Positions 53,292-61,678 of a stretch of 64,000 nucleotides of DNA are shown here, piece by piece. The stretch is from NCBI GenBank assembly GCA_029243395.1, contig JAQWSE010000012.1:62001-126000 (forward strand), read 5' to 3'. Each line of letters begins with the position of its first letter. The first letter of the stretch is position 1. The translations under genes were made by a program, and so were the position numbers. Source of the DNA: Paracoccaceae bacterium. Its GTDB lineage: Bacteria > Pseudomonadota > Alphaproteobacteria > Rhodobacterales > Rhodobacteraceae. Under the pieces are notes generated by a model. It was given only the letters and a program-made list of their open reading frames with translations. It did no database searches and was not told the origin of the DNA.

Positions 53292-54875
53292 ATGACATTA
53301 GAATTAAGTAGACAGGAGGCTGATCGGCACAAACCTAAGGGTGGTTTACGGGCTATTATTTCTAGACCAGAGATCGGACCAATTGGTGTCATGATTTTGT
53401 TATTCGGGATGCTTGGATATTTTTCTATTCCTGCTGCTGAAACAACATGGAATCCTTTCGCAGGTGAAGGATTCAATGCGTTAGGCATAAGGAATAATTT
53501 ACGGGTAATTTCCCAACTTGGAATAATCGCTCTTGGCGCGGGACTGCTTATCATCGCTGGTGAATTTGACTTGTCTATAGGTTCAATGATTGGTTTTGCA
53601 GGGGCTTGTATGGCTATGACTTTGCGTTGGGGTTTTTCTATAATTGTCCCATACTTATCGTTTGAAGGTGGAGCGCATTTAGAATTTTATACGTTATTCC
53701 ATATTCCAGATGTTTCGCCTAGCTTAGCCATTTTTATAACCTTGTGTTTTACTTTAACCTTTGGTTGGATCCAGGGCTTTATTATTGTGCGTTCAGGTTT
53801 ACCTTCTTTTATTGTTACACTTGGTGGACTATTCTTTTTGCGTGGCTTAACAGAAGTTTCATTGCGTTCTTTTAATCACCGACCAGATCAATCTAAGGGT
53901 GCTACTACAGTTACCGAAATACCTGATCTTAAGAATTTAATTAATTTGCCAGGCCACGGAGAAATGGAGCGAGAAGCTGCTAAGTACTTGCCAGAAGCAG
54001 ATCTAATATCGATTGTTAAAGGGTTGCCGGCAGAGACAATAACCAAAATTACTGAACGCTTGGAATATACATTCCAGCGCGTAGCTGGAGCTAAAACTGA
54101 CTTAATGATTGCCAAAGGCGTTAAGCCTTTAGAACGTGCTTTGGAGAATGCTTTAGAATCTAACAACGAATTTATGGTCAAGACTATTCAAGAAAAGATA
54201 ACAAACTTTAAGATAGAAGCCGTTGTTCCAAAGTCCGTGACTGATGTAGATATAGCCCGAGCTTACATTGATACAATAAGTACGGTACAGCCTATAGCTG
54301 ATTTCTTTGGGGGGAATATCCTTGAATCAATTTTTGATTGGCTTTATTTCCCAATTGACTGGAACACCAATAATTTTGGTAATCAGTTTGCGCCAGGCTT
54401 ATATTCTTGCGTAATGATCTGGGTGATCTTGTCTTTGTTTTGCTATATTGTTCTGAGTAAAACGCAAGTTGGAAATTGGATCTATTCGACCGGTGGTAAT
54501 TTAAGTGCTGCCCAAGCAAATGGTGTCCCTACCAATAAGGTTAAGATCTCTCTTTTTGTCTTTTCTGCCTTCTGTGCAACCCTTTTTGCAACATGTCAGG
54601 TTTTTGAAGTTAATACTTCAGATGCTGCTAAGGGAAACTTAAAAGAATTAGAAGCAATAGCTGCAGCTGTCATAGGTGGAATCGTTATGACAGGTGGCTT
54701 TGGTACTGTGCTTGGTATAATAGTGGGTGCTTTTATATTTGGGTTAGCAAAAGAGGCCTTTTTCTACATTCCAGGCATTGATGGATCATTCTACCGTGTC
54801 TTTCTTGGTTTTGTGATTATAGCTTCTGCACTGTTGAACGAAAATATAAGAAAACGAATAATGGGTAATATTTAG
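53292..54875 (+). CDS. Sugar/inositol ABC transporter permease with a large insertion
   Basis: About 527 residues from ATG 53292; an upstream in-frame GTG at 53256 lies inside the terminator hairpin and is rejected. It is a BPD_transp_2 permease with about ten helices and the core motifs GEFDLSIGSMIGFAG and VIVRSGLPSFIVTLGG. About 150 residues (roughly 193-341) are inserted in what should be an external loop: polar, helical, charged (for example KITERLEYTFQRVAGAKTDL) with no membrane segments. Homologues are usually 320-430 residues. The C-terminal half resumes with GGIVMTGGFGTVLG. The ATPase gene starts one base after its stop. Confidence 0.85.
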   Translation: MTLELSRQEADRHKPKGGLRAIISRPEIGPIGVMILLFGMLGYFSIPAAETTWNPFAGEGFNALGIRNNLRVISQLGIIALGAGLLIIAGEFDLSIGSMIGFAGACMAMTLRWGFSIIVPYLSFEGGAHLEFYTLFHIPDVSPSLAIFITLCFTLTFGWIQGFIIVRSGLPSFIVTLGGLFFLRGLTEVSLRSFNHRPDQSKGATTVTEIPDLKNLINLPGHGEMEREAAKYLPEADLISIVKGLPAETITKITERLEYTFQRVAGAKTDLMIAKGVKPLERALENALESNNEFMVKTIQEKITNFKIEAVVPKSVTDVDIARAYIDTISTVQPIADFFGGNILESIFDWLYFPIDWNTNNFGNQFAPGLYSCVMIWVILSLFCYIVLSKTQVGNWIYSTGGNLSAAQANGVPTNKVKISLFVFSAFCATLFATCQVFEVNTSDAAKGNLKELEAIAAAVIGGIVMTGGFGTVLGIIVGAFIFGLAKEAFFYIPGIDGSFYRVFLGFVIIASALLNENIRKRIMGNI

Positions 54876-54876
54876 A

Positions 54877-55662
54877 ATGGTAAGCTCTACCGCGCAGCCT
54901 TTAATAGAAACACATGATTTAGTTAAGAAATTTGGCAGTTTCACTGCTCTGAATGGTGTGTCATTGAAGGTGTTTCCTGGAGAGGTGCATGCTCTTCTTG
55001 GTGATAATGGAGCGGGAAAATCTACTCTTATTAAGGCTCTATCGGGGGTGCATCAGCCAACTTCAGGAAAGATATTTGTGGAAGGTAAAGAGACAAGGTT
55101 CAATTCTCCACGTGACGCTTCGGAAGTTGGGATAGGAACTGTGTATCAGGATTTAGCTCTGAATGCGCTTACTTCGGTAACAAGAAATTTTTTCCTTGGC
55201 AGAGAAATGAAGTTTGGGAAAGGTCCTTTTGGTATACTCAAAATGAATCAGATGCATGACATAGCTATTAATGAAATGGCGAAAATTGGAATTAAAATTG
55301 AGGATCCAGAGCAACCTGTGGGCACTATGTCAGGAGGGCAACGGCAGACGCTGGCAATAGCTAGAGCCATCTATTTTGGAGCCAAAGTACTCATTCTTGA
55401 TGAACCAACTTCGGCTTTGGGGCAACTCCAGCAGATGGAAGTATTAAAAACAATCAAGAAAGTAAAACAACTTGGCCATATTGCTATAATACTAATTACC
55501 CACAATGAAATCCATGCTCGTCTAGTTGCCGACAGATATACTTTTATATCTTTGGGTGAGGTAATTGGTAGCGGAACTTCTAAAGATCTAAAAGGTGATG
55601 ATATTAGAAGGTTGATGGCGGGAGGAGCAGAGGTTGGTGATCTCGCTAAAGAGCTAGCTTAA
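54877..55662 (+). CDS. Sugar/inositol ABC transporter ATP-binding protein (FrcA-like, single domain)
   Basis: A 261-residue single NBD of the carbohydrate CUT2 type. Walker A GDNGAGKST is at about 42-50, signature MSGGQRQT near 150 and Walker B VLILDEPTSALG near 172, with ITHN as the switch region. CUT2 systems often use one double-NBD ATPase; this compact form resembles FrcA of rhizobial fructose transporters. It is one base after the permease stop. Third gene of the importer operon. Confidence 0.9.
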   Translation: MVSSTAQPLIETHDLVKKFGSFTALNGVSLKVFPGEVHALLGDNGAGKSTLIKALSGVHQPTSGKIFVEGKETRFNSPRDASEVGIGTVYQDLALNALTSVTRNFFLGREMKFGKGPFGILKMNQMHDIAINEMAKIGIKIEDPEQPVGTMSGGQRQTLAIARAIYFGAKVLILDEPTSALGQLQQMEVLKTIKKVKQLGHIAIILITHNEIHARLVADRYTFISLGEVIGSGTSKDLKGDDIRRLMAGGAEVGDLAKELA

Positions 55663-55748
55663 TCCTAAGTTGACCAGGTGACATTTTTTCTTTAGCCAGA
55701 TGACCAACTAAAGATGGGATGGTATCATAATTTGGTACCAAAAATATC

Positions 55749-55928
55749 TCAGCTTTCTTTGTACTTTATTATTAGTACATAAACACTGTAGCTGCCAATA
55801 ATCCAAAAAAAGAATGCCCAACCTTTAGAACCAAAGATAGTTTCAAACAAAGCCCAACCAATACATATAAGTGGGATAGCTATACGGACCCATAGGCGGC
55901 GATAAAAAGGGTGAGAAGTGTCTATCAC
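55749..55928 (-). CDS. Small membrane protein, DUF3329-like (59 residues)
   Basis: A short frame starting GTG at 55928 and ending TGA at 55749. The protein begins IDTSHPFYRRLWVRIAIPL, a start I associate with small alphaproteobacterial DUF3329-type proteins, and has two hydrophobic segments (about 14-31 and 35-55), so it is probably an inner-membrane hairpin. The N-terminal pattern and uninterrupted hydrophobic helices support a real gene despite the weak ribosome site. It lies between the importer ATPase (convergent) and iolE (same strand, 28-base gap). Function unknown. Confidence 0.7.
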   Translation of the reverse strand: MIDTSHPFYRRLWVRIAIPLICIGWALFETIFGSKGWAFFFWIIGSYSVYVLIIKYKES

Positions 55929-55956
55929 TTAGGATGCTTTCTTATTTTGACAATGT

Positions 55957-56856
55957 TCATGCTATGATTTTGTAACCTGCCTTGGATAGAGATTTGGAAA
56001 GTGATGCATATCCTTTGCATGCAAATTCAAATGGAGGAGCCAGTTTAGGATCTTGCTCTGCTTCTACAACAAGCCAACCTTCATATTTGATGCTCATAAG
56101 TTGTTGGACAAGTTGATCAAAATTTAATGATCCATCTCCAGGGACAGTAAAAGCACCTTTCAAAACGGCATCTAGGAAGCTTTCGCTATCTCTTCTTAAT
56201 TCAGAAACAACATTGATTCTCACATCCTTAGCATGAAAGTGTGATATTCTATGCCCATGTCTTTCTATTATTTCATAAACATTGCCATTAGCGAATGCCA
56301 TGTGGCCAGGGTCATAAAGAAGGGAGACGGCGTCATCAGAATTTCTCATGAGGAGGTCTAAGTCTCTTTCCGTTTCAACAGTAGTCCCCATATGGTGATG
56401 AAAAGCTATTGGCATGCCTTCATGCTCACACCATTCAGCAAATAGAGTTAACTTTTCGCCATAAGGCTTAAATTCTTCTTCACTCAAAATTCTTCTGGAA
56501 CTAAGAGGAGCATTTCTAATATTTTGTATTGTACCTGAAGTCTCACCATAAACCAAACACGGAGCCTGAAGGTGAATGAATAAATCTAATTGGTTTCGGA
56601 CCTTTTGTTTTTCAATCTCAAGATCATTATCTAGCAAGGTTCCAGAATACCAACCACCGCAGAGAGAGATCTCATGATCATTCAAAACTAATTCTAAGGC
56701 TCTAGGTTCTTTTGGGAATTTCCCTCCTGTTTCGATTCCAGTGAACCCTGCTTCCCGTGCTTCAGAAAGACAGGTTTCAAGCGACGTCTCTCCCCCTAAT
56801 TCTGGTAAATCATCATTTGACCAAGCTATAGGTGCAATTCCTAATTTGGCCTTCAT
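55957..56856 (-). CDS. iolE: Inosose dehydratase IolE (sugar phosphate isomerase/epimerase fold)
   Basis: About 299 residues from ATG 56856, favoured by GGGTG six bases ahead; a GTG at 56865 is also in frame. TIM-barrel AP-endonuclease-2-like protein with IAPIAWSNDDLPELGG, EAGFTGIETGGKFP and HHHMGTTVET as IolE hallmarks; metal ligands are expected in YDPGHMAF, HFHAKD and VVEAEQDP. It dehydrates 2-keto-myo-inositol to the trihydroxycyclohexanedione. It begins one base after the iolD stop, so the two are coupled. Confidence 0.9.
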   Translation of the reverse strand: MKAKLGIAPIAWSNDDLPELGGETSLETCLSEAREAGFTGIETGGKFPKEPRALELVLNDHEISLCGGWYSGTLLDNDLEIEKQKVRNQLDLFIHLQAPCLVYGETSGTIQNIRNAPLSSRRILSEEEFKPYGEKLTLFAEWCEHEGMPIAFHHHMGTTVETERDLDLLMRNSDDAVSLLYDPGHMAFANGNVYEIIERHGHRISHFHAKDVRINVVSELRRDSESFLDAVLKGAFTVPGDGSLNFDQLVQQLMSIKYEGWLVVEAEQDPKLAPPFEFACKGYASLSKSLSKAGYKIIA

Positions 56857-56857
56857 G

Positions 56858-58708
56858 TCAGACACCCATTCTTTGTTTAGATCTGATTTGATCTTGATGT
56901 TTTCGAGCTTCTACAACTTCAGATCTATCTGATATTTCGGGCACTCCTACATCCCAATCAGCGTCACCAGGAACCCAGGAATATGCATCAGTCACAATAG
57001 AAATAACAGTGGTTCTATCGGTCCCATTAGCCCATTCCAGGGCATTCTCTAAATCTGACAAGTTTTCACAATGCTTGACTAAGGCGCCCATTGATTCTGC
57101 ATGCTGAGTAAAATCAACTGCAAATGGCTTTTTAACTTTACAATCTTGTATTAAGTTGTTGAAGGATCTCCCACCCTTGAAATTTTGTAATCTATTTATG
57201 ACTGCAAAACCACCATTATCGCAAACAATGATGATCATCTTGTGTCCAGTTAGAACACTTGAATAAATATCTGAGTTCATCATTAGATAGGAACCATCCC
57301 CTACCATAACAATGGGGGTACTCTTGCCACTAGTCGCCATTGCAACTCCCCAGCCACCTGCTATTTCATATCCCATGCATGAAAATCCGAATTCGCAGTC
57401 AAATGTATTGGGTTTTTTAACTCGCCAGCCTTTGCTTACTTCTCCAGGTAATCCACCAGCAGCTGTCACCATCATCGAATCTGGTTTGGCCGCTTTATTG
57501 ACCATACCTACTACTTGGGCATAAGTGGGAATCGGAGCATTGGTCGGAGCTTGGAGTTCGTCCAAAAGTTTGTTCCATGCAGAGAATTCATTCTTCGTGG
57601 ATGACAGCCATTTGCCATCAAGTTTAAAACCTTTTAAGTGTCCTGAGAGTTCTTCGAGACAAACCTTAGCATCTCCTACCATGGTTAAGGACTGATGTTT
57701 TTGAGCATCCCAGCGTGCTGCATTTATTGTTAGAAAAGGTGTTTTATGATTAAAAGTAGTCCATGAACCAGTAGTAAAATCCTGAAGTCTTGTTCCCACA
57801 GCAATGATGAGATCAGCCCTTTGCGCCGCATAATTAGCTGAAGTTGATCCAACAACCCCTATAGGGCCGATATGCACGGGATCTTCATGAGTAAATGCTC
57901 CTTTTCCAGCGATTGTTTCTGCAACAGGTATTTGTAATTGTTGTGCTAAATCACTTAGCTCCTTGTGAGCGCCTGAGTAACGTACTCCTCCACCCGAAAT
58001 AATCAGAGGATTCTTGGAGGATTTAATAAGATTAACTGCTAGGTTCACTTGCCGTTCATCAGGTCTCATTCGAGGGATAATATGAATTTTTGGTTTGAAG
58101 AAATCTTCTGGATAATCACAGGCCAATTCCTGTGTGTCTTGACACAAACCTATAAAGGCCGGGCCACAGTCAGCAGGATCTAATAAGAGTGCCGTAGCTT
58201 GCGGTAGAGACTGAATGATTTGTTCAGGATGGGTAATTCGATCCCAGTATCGTGTTACTGCTTTAAAGGCATCGTTAGCAGTTGTCGTAGGATTATTGAA
58301 ATGTTCCAGTTGCTGAAGAACTGGGTCAGGCCTTCTGTTATTGAATACATCACCAGATAACATTAATATTGGCAACCTATTCGCGTGCGCTAAAGCCGCA
58401 GCAGTAAGCATGTTGGTTGCACCTGGGCCAATCGAAGACGTCGCAACCATGATTTGTTTGCGCAGCTTAGCCTTAGCGTAGGCAATGCCGGCTAGTGCCA
58501 TAGACTGTTCATTTTGTCCCCGCCATGTGGGCAGTTTATCCTGAACTTTTTCAAGAGCTTCTGCTAGGCAAGTTACATTTCCATGGCCAAAGATACCAAA
58601 AACACCAGCATACAAAGGTTCTTTCTTTCCATCAATCTCAATATATTGATTGCAAAGATATTTGACTAGAGCTTGTGCCATCGTCATTCGAATAGTTTTT
58701 TTGCCCAT
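56858..58708 (-). CDS. iolD: 3D-(3,5/4)-trihydroxycyclohexane-1,2-dione acylhydrolase IolD
   Basis: A 616-residue ThDP-dependent enzyme of the IolD subfamily. N-terminal FGIFGHGNVTCLAEAL and GQNEQSMALAGIAYAK, ThDP motif GDGSYLMMNSDI with NGGF, and the IolD-specific RRPDPVLQQLEHF and ALLLDPADCGPAFIG. It hydrolyses the diketo ring compound to 5-deoxyglucuronate in myo-inositol breakdown. First gene of the minus-strand iolDE pair, divergent from iolG across about 140 bases of shared regulatory DNA. Confidence 0.92.
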   Translation of the reverse strand: MGKKTIRMTMAQALVKYLCNQYIEIDGKKEPLYAGVFGIFGHGNVTCLAEALEKVQDKLPTWRGQNEQSMALAGIAYAKAKLRKQIMVATSSIGPGATNMLTAAALAHANRLPILMLSGDVFNNRRPDPVLQQLEHFNNPTTTANDAFKAVTRYWDRITHPEQIIQSLPQATALLLDPADCGPAFIGLCQDTQELACDYPEDFFKPKIHIIPRMRPDERQVNLAVNLIKSSKNPLIISGGGVRYSGAHKELSDLAQQLQIPVAETIAGKGAFTHEDPVHIGPIGVVGSTSANYAAQRADLIIAVGTRLQDFTTGSWTTFNHKTPFLTINAARWDAQKHQSLTMVGDAKVCLEELSGHLKGFKLDGKWLSSTKNEFSAWNKLLDELQAPTNAPIPTYAQVVGMVNKAAKPDSMMVTAAGGLPGEVSKGWRVKKPNTFDCEFGFSCMGYEIAGGWGVAMATSGKSTPIVMVGDGSYLMMNSDIYSSVLTGHKMIIIVCDNGGFAVINRLQNFKGGRSFNNLIQDCKVKKPFAVDFTQHAESMGALVKHCENLSDLENALEWANGTDRTTVISIVTDAYSWVPGDADWDVGVPEISDRSEVVEARKHQDQIRSKQRMGV

Positions 58709-58850
58709 ATCTTATTTTCCTAAACCAAATTTTGCTTTAATAGTTATTGCAACAATTAAAAGTTGACAAGGATTATTGAAGAATTTGATCTTATACTGAT
58801 GGTCTTAAAATTCATAATTGATGATACAGTATGGAAAAGGGGAAACAGCT

Positions 58851-59858
58851 ATGGTGACATTCGGCCTTATTGGGTGTGGTAGAATTGGGCAAATGCATGC
58901 TCAAATCTTGATGAAGGATGAAAGAGCAACTTTGGGAGCAGTTTATGATTTAAATAAAGAACTGTCCTCAGCAATTTCACATAGAACTGGCGCAACTTTT
59001 TGTGAGTACGATGAAGAATTATTTAATAACAGTAGTATAGACGCTGTGTGGATTTCTTCAGTTACGGCTACGCATGCAGAGTATATAGAGAAGGCTGTGG
59101 CAAGAGGGAAAGCGGTTTTTTGTGAAAAACCTATTGATTTAAGCTTAGATAGGATCAGGAGTTGTTACACAAATATAAAATCTGCGAAATCACCGATTCA
59201 AGTTGGTTTTAATCGTCGCTTTGATCCAGGGCACTCATCTATAAAAAAGGCTCTTGATAGTGGTCAAATAGGTGATTTACATCAAGTCATCATTACATCA
59301 AGAGACCCAGAAATGCCATCTGAAGAATATTATAGAGAAGCTGGTGGACTATTTAGAGATATGACAATACATGATTTTGATTTGGCCAGGTTCTATTTGG
59401 GTGGTGATCCCATAGAAATCTATGCTTCGGCGCAGAGAATGATTGATCCAGTTCTTATGAATGAAATCGATGATTATGATACAGCTATGTTTGTTCTTTG
59501 CTCATCAGATGGTAAGCAATGCCTCATTAATAATTCTAGAACAGCGGTTTATGGTTATGACCAAAGAGTAGAATTATTAGGATCTAAGGGCATGCTTCAA
59601 AGTGATAATATCAAATCTAATCAAATGAAATACTACAATAGTTCAGGTACGGAAATTTCTAATCCTTATTTACATTTTTTTATTGAACGGTATCAAGATG
59701 CTTTTGTCGCACAGCTAGCTTCTTTTATTGATGCGGTTGAAACGGATCAACCTACTGAGGTAGGTTTTGAGGATGGTTACAAAGCTTTGGTAATTGCTGA
59801 AGCCGCATATTCTTCAATAAAGAAGGGAATGAAAGTCTCAATTGATTATAATTGGTGA
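58851..59858 (+). CDS. iolG: Inositol 2-dehydrogenase IolG
   Basis: About 335 residues from ATG 58851, preferred because AAGGGG lies eight bases ahead and VTFGLIGCGRIGQMHA is the family start; the frame is open to 58818. The CEKPIDLSL motif near 95 and the D-x3-H-DxD-like segment RDMTIHDFDLARFYLGG (catalytic Asp and His) define the IolG branch of the Gfo/Idh/MocA family. It oxidises myo-inositol to scyllo-inosose with NAD. Leads a plus-strand run with an aldolase and two dehydrogenases. Confidence 0.9.
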   Translation: MVTFGLIGCGRIGQMHAQILMKDERATLGAVYDLNKELSSAISHRTGATFCEYDEELFNNSSIDAVWISSVTATHAEYIEKAVARGKAVFCEKPIDLSLDRIRSCYTNIKSAKSPIQVGFNRRFDPGHSSIKKALDSGQIGDLHQVIITSRDPEMPSEEYYREAGGLFRDMTIHDFDLARFYLGGDPIEIYASAQRMIDPVLMNEIDDYDTAMFVLCSSDGKQCLINNSRTAVYGYDQRVELLGSKGMLQSDNIKSNQMKYYNSSGTEISNPYLHFFIERYQDAFVAQLASFIDAVETDQPTEVGFEDGYKALVIAEAAYSSIKKGMKVSIDYNW

Positions 59859-59907
59859 TAGCTGTCTTACTAAGAAATAATAGAATGAAAACATTGAAGG
59901 AAGCTTA

Positions 59908-60687
59908 ATGAAAAACAAAATAAAAACCCTTTGGCAAGATGAGCAGCCAATCATCAATAGCTGGATGTCCTCGAATTCACCCTTTTGTGCAGAAGTCCTC
60001 GCAGAAAGCGGATATGATTCAATTACAGTAGATTTGCAGCATGGACTCAATGATTATAAGGATGCACTCGCAATTTTCCAGGCTATTGGCAGATACCCTG
60101 TTTGTCCGATGGCAAGAGTTCCGTGGTTAGACCCTCAAATAATTATGAAGATCCTTGATGCTGGGTCTATGGGAGTAATTTGTCCAATGATAAACACTGC
60201 GAAACAGGCTGAGGAATTTGTTTCTTACATGCGATATCCTCCTTTAGGGCAAAGGAGCTATGGTCCGACTCGTGCTATCTATTCTGCAGGTGAATCTTAC
60301 TGGGAGAATGCCAATTCAGAAATCTTGGCTTTAGCCATGATAGAGACAAAGGAATCTTTTAAGAACATCGGATCAATCGTCACTACAAAGGGTTTGTCGG
60401 GGATTTATATTGGTCCTTCTGACTTGAGTATAGGATTGTCAGATGGCCAATTAAAACCTGGAATGGATAGAACCGAACCAGAAATAGTAAGTGCTATACA
60501 GACAATATTAAATGAAGCAAAAATGGCCAAGATATTTGCAGGAATTCATTGTGCCACGGCTGAGTATGCAGCAAAAGCTATTAGGTGGGGTTTTGACATG
60601 GTCACAGTTCATTCTGATGTACGACTATTAGCAGAAGTAGCTACTCGAACAGTCAAAAATACACGAAGACTCATTGAAAAGAGTTAA
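59908..60687 (+). CDS. HpcH/HpaI-type class II aldolase/citrate lyase family protein
   Basis: A 259-residue protein with the HpcH/HpaI fold. Catalytic histidine in VDLQHGLNDY, metal-binding Glu in AMIETKE and Asp in GPSDLS; the GSMGVICPMINT loop is also typical. Such enzymes cleave 2-keto-3-deoxy acids or 4-hydroxy-2-oxo acids to pyruvate and an aldehyde. It is 49 bases after iolG and ahead of a 2-hydroxyacid dehydrogenase, hinting at a non-canonical sugar-acid branch (inference). Ribosome site AAGGA. Confidence 0.85.
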   Translation: MKNKIKTLWQDEQPIINSWMSSNSPFCAEVLAESGYDSITVDLQHGLNDYKDALAIFQAIGRYPVCPMARVPWLDPQIIMKILDAGSMGVICPMINTAKQAEEFVSYMRYPPLGQRSYGPTRAIYSAGESYWENANSEILALAMIETKESFKNIGSIVTTKGLSGIYIGPSDLSIGLSDGQLKPGMDRTEPEIVSAIQTILNEAKMAKIFAGIHCATAEYAAKAIRWGFDMVTVHSDVRLLAEVATRTVKNTRRLIEKS

Positions 60688-60724
60688 TGATGACGAATGA
60701 GAGCAAGACCGTAGGTGATTCTTA

Positions 60725-61678
60725 ATGCCCAATATTCTGATTGCTGGTGAATTGCATCCTGCAGGTATAGATCTTCTTAAGAAACGGAGCAATTATACTT
60801 TCGATTATATTAAGGAGGTGTCAGATGACAATTTCTTACCCTACCTAGACAATGCAGATGCACTTCTTTTACGCACACAACGTTTTAGAAGGGAAAATAT
60901 TGAAAAATCTAATAATTTGAAGATAGTATCTCGACATGGTGTTGGTTTTGATTCAATAGATACGAAAGCCTTGAGAGAAAAAAATATTCTCTTAACTATT
61001 GTCGGTGATGTCAATTCAACTTCAGTAAGTGAACATACCATGATGTTAATCTTAGCAGTTTTCAAAAGAGTTTTGTTAGCTGATGAGGCGGTGAGAAAAT
61101 CAAACTGGAAATACCGGGATAATTACGAACCATCAGAAATTTTTGCCAAAAATTTATTGATAATTGGATTTGGTCGAATTGGTCAAAATGTAGCAAATTT
61201 GGCCAAGGTTTTTGGAATGAACATTAGTGTTTTTGACCCGTATATTTCTTCAAAATCAATATCCAAAGAAGTAAGATACTGGCATAGTTTGGAAGAGGCG
61301 ATTTCGCAGGCTGATTGCATTTCTTTAAACCTACCAAAGGTTGAAAGTCCGGTTATCTCTCAGGATATAGTCAAGTATTTAAAACCTGGCGTAGTGATAA
61401 TTAATACTGCGCGCGGTGGTTTAATAGATCTGAATGTTCTTACAAAAGGGATTGAGAGTGGGTTGATTGCCGGGGCGGGGTTGGATGTGTTTGATGATGA
61501 ACCACCAGATCAGAATATGATATTAAAAGACTACAAGCAGGTAATTTTAACCCCCCATCAGGCTGGGTTAAGTATGGATTCTGCAAAAAGAATGTCTATG
61601 AAATCAGTGCAAAATATTCTGGATTTTTTTGAAGGGACACTAGATCCAAACCTGATCGTCAATGGAGTCAAACCATGA
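60725..61678 (+). CDS. D-isomer 2-hydroxyacid dehydrogenase (SerA-like catalytic core)
   Basis: A 317-residue NAD-dependent dehydrogenase. Rossmann motif IGFGRIGQNVA (about 145-155), catalytic Arg in NTARGGLID (about 235), Glu in FDDEPPD and His in LTPHQAG. It lacks the ACT/ASB domains of full-length phosphoglycerate dehydrogenase, so it is probably a catabolic hydroxyacid dehydrogenase acting on glycerate, hydroxypyruvate or glyoxylate-like acids. It overlaps the next gene (ATGA) and lies 37 bases after the aldolase. Confidence 0.85.
   Translation: MPNILIAGELHPAGIDLLKKRSNYTFDYIKEVSDDNFLPYLDNADALLLRTQRFRRENIEKSNNLKIVSRHGVGFDSIDTKALREKNILLTIVGDVNSTSVSEHTMMLILAVFKRVLLADEAVRKSNWKYRDNYEPSEIFAKNLLIIGFGRIGQNVANLAKVFGMNISVFDPYISSKSISKEVRYWHSLEEAISQADCISLNLPKVESPVISQDIVKYLKPGVVIINTARGGLIDLNVLTKGIESGLIAGAGLDVFDDEPPDQNMILKDYKQVILTPHQAGLSMDSAKRMSMKSVQNILDFFEGTLDPNLIVNGVKP

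Noticed and set aside
55731-55742. Palindrome TTTGGTACCAAA after the importer ATPase gene
   Set aside because: A perfect 12-base palindrome, but it has no loop or T-tract and overlaps the end of the small membrane protein region; chance cannot be excluded.
58763-58797. TTGACA...TATACT as iolG promoter
   Set aside because: The two hexamers are separated by 23 bases, too far for a standard promoter.
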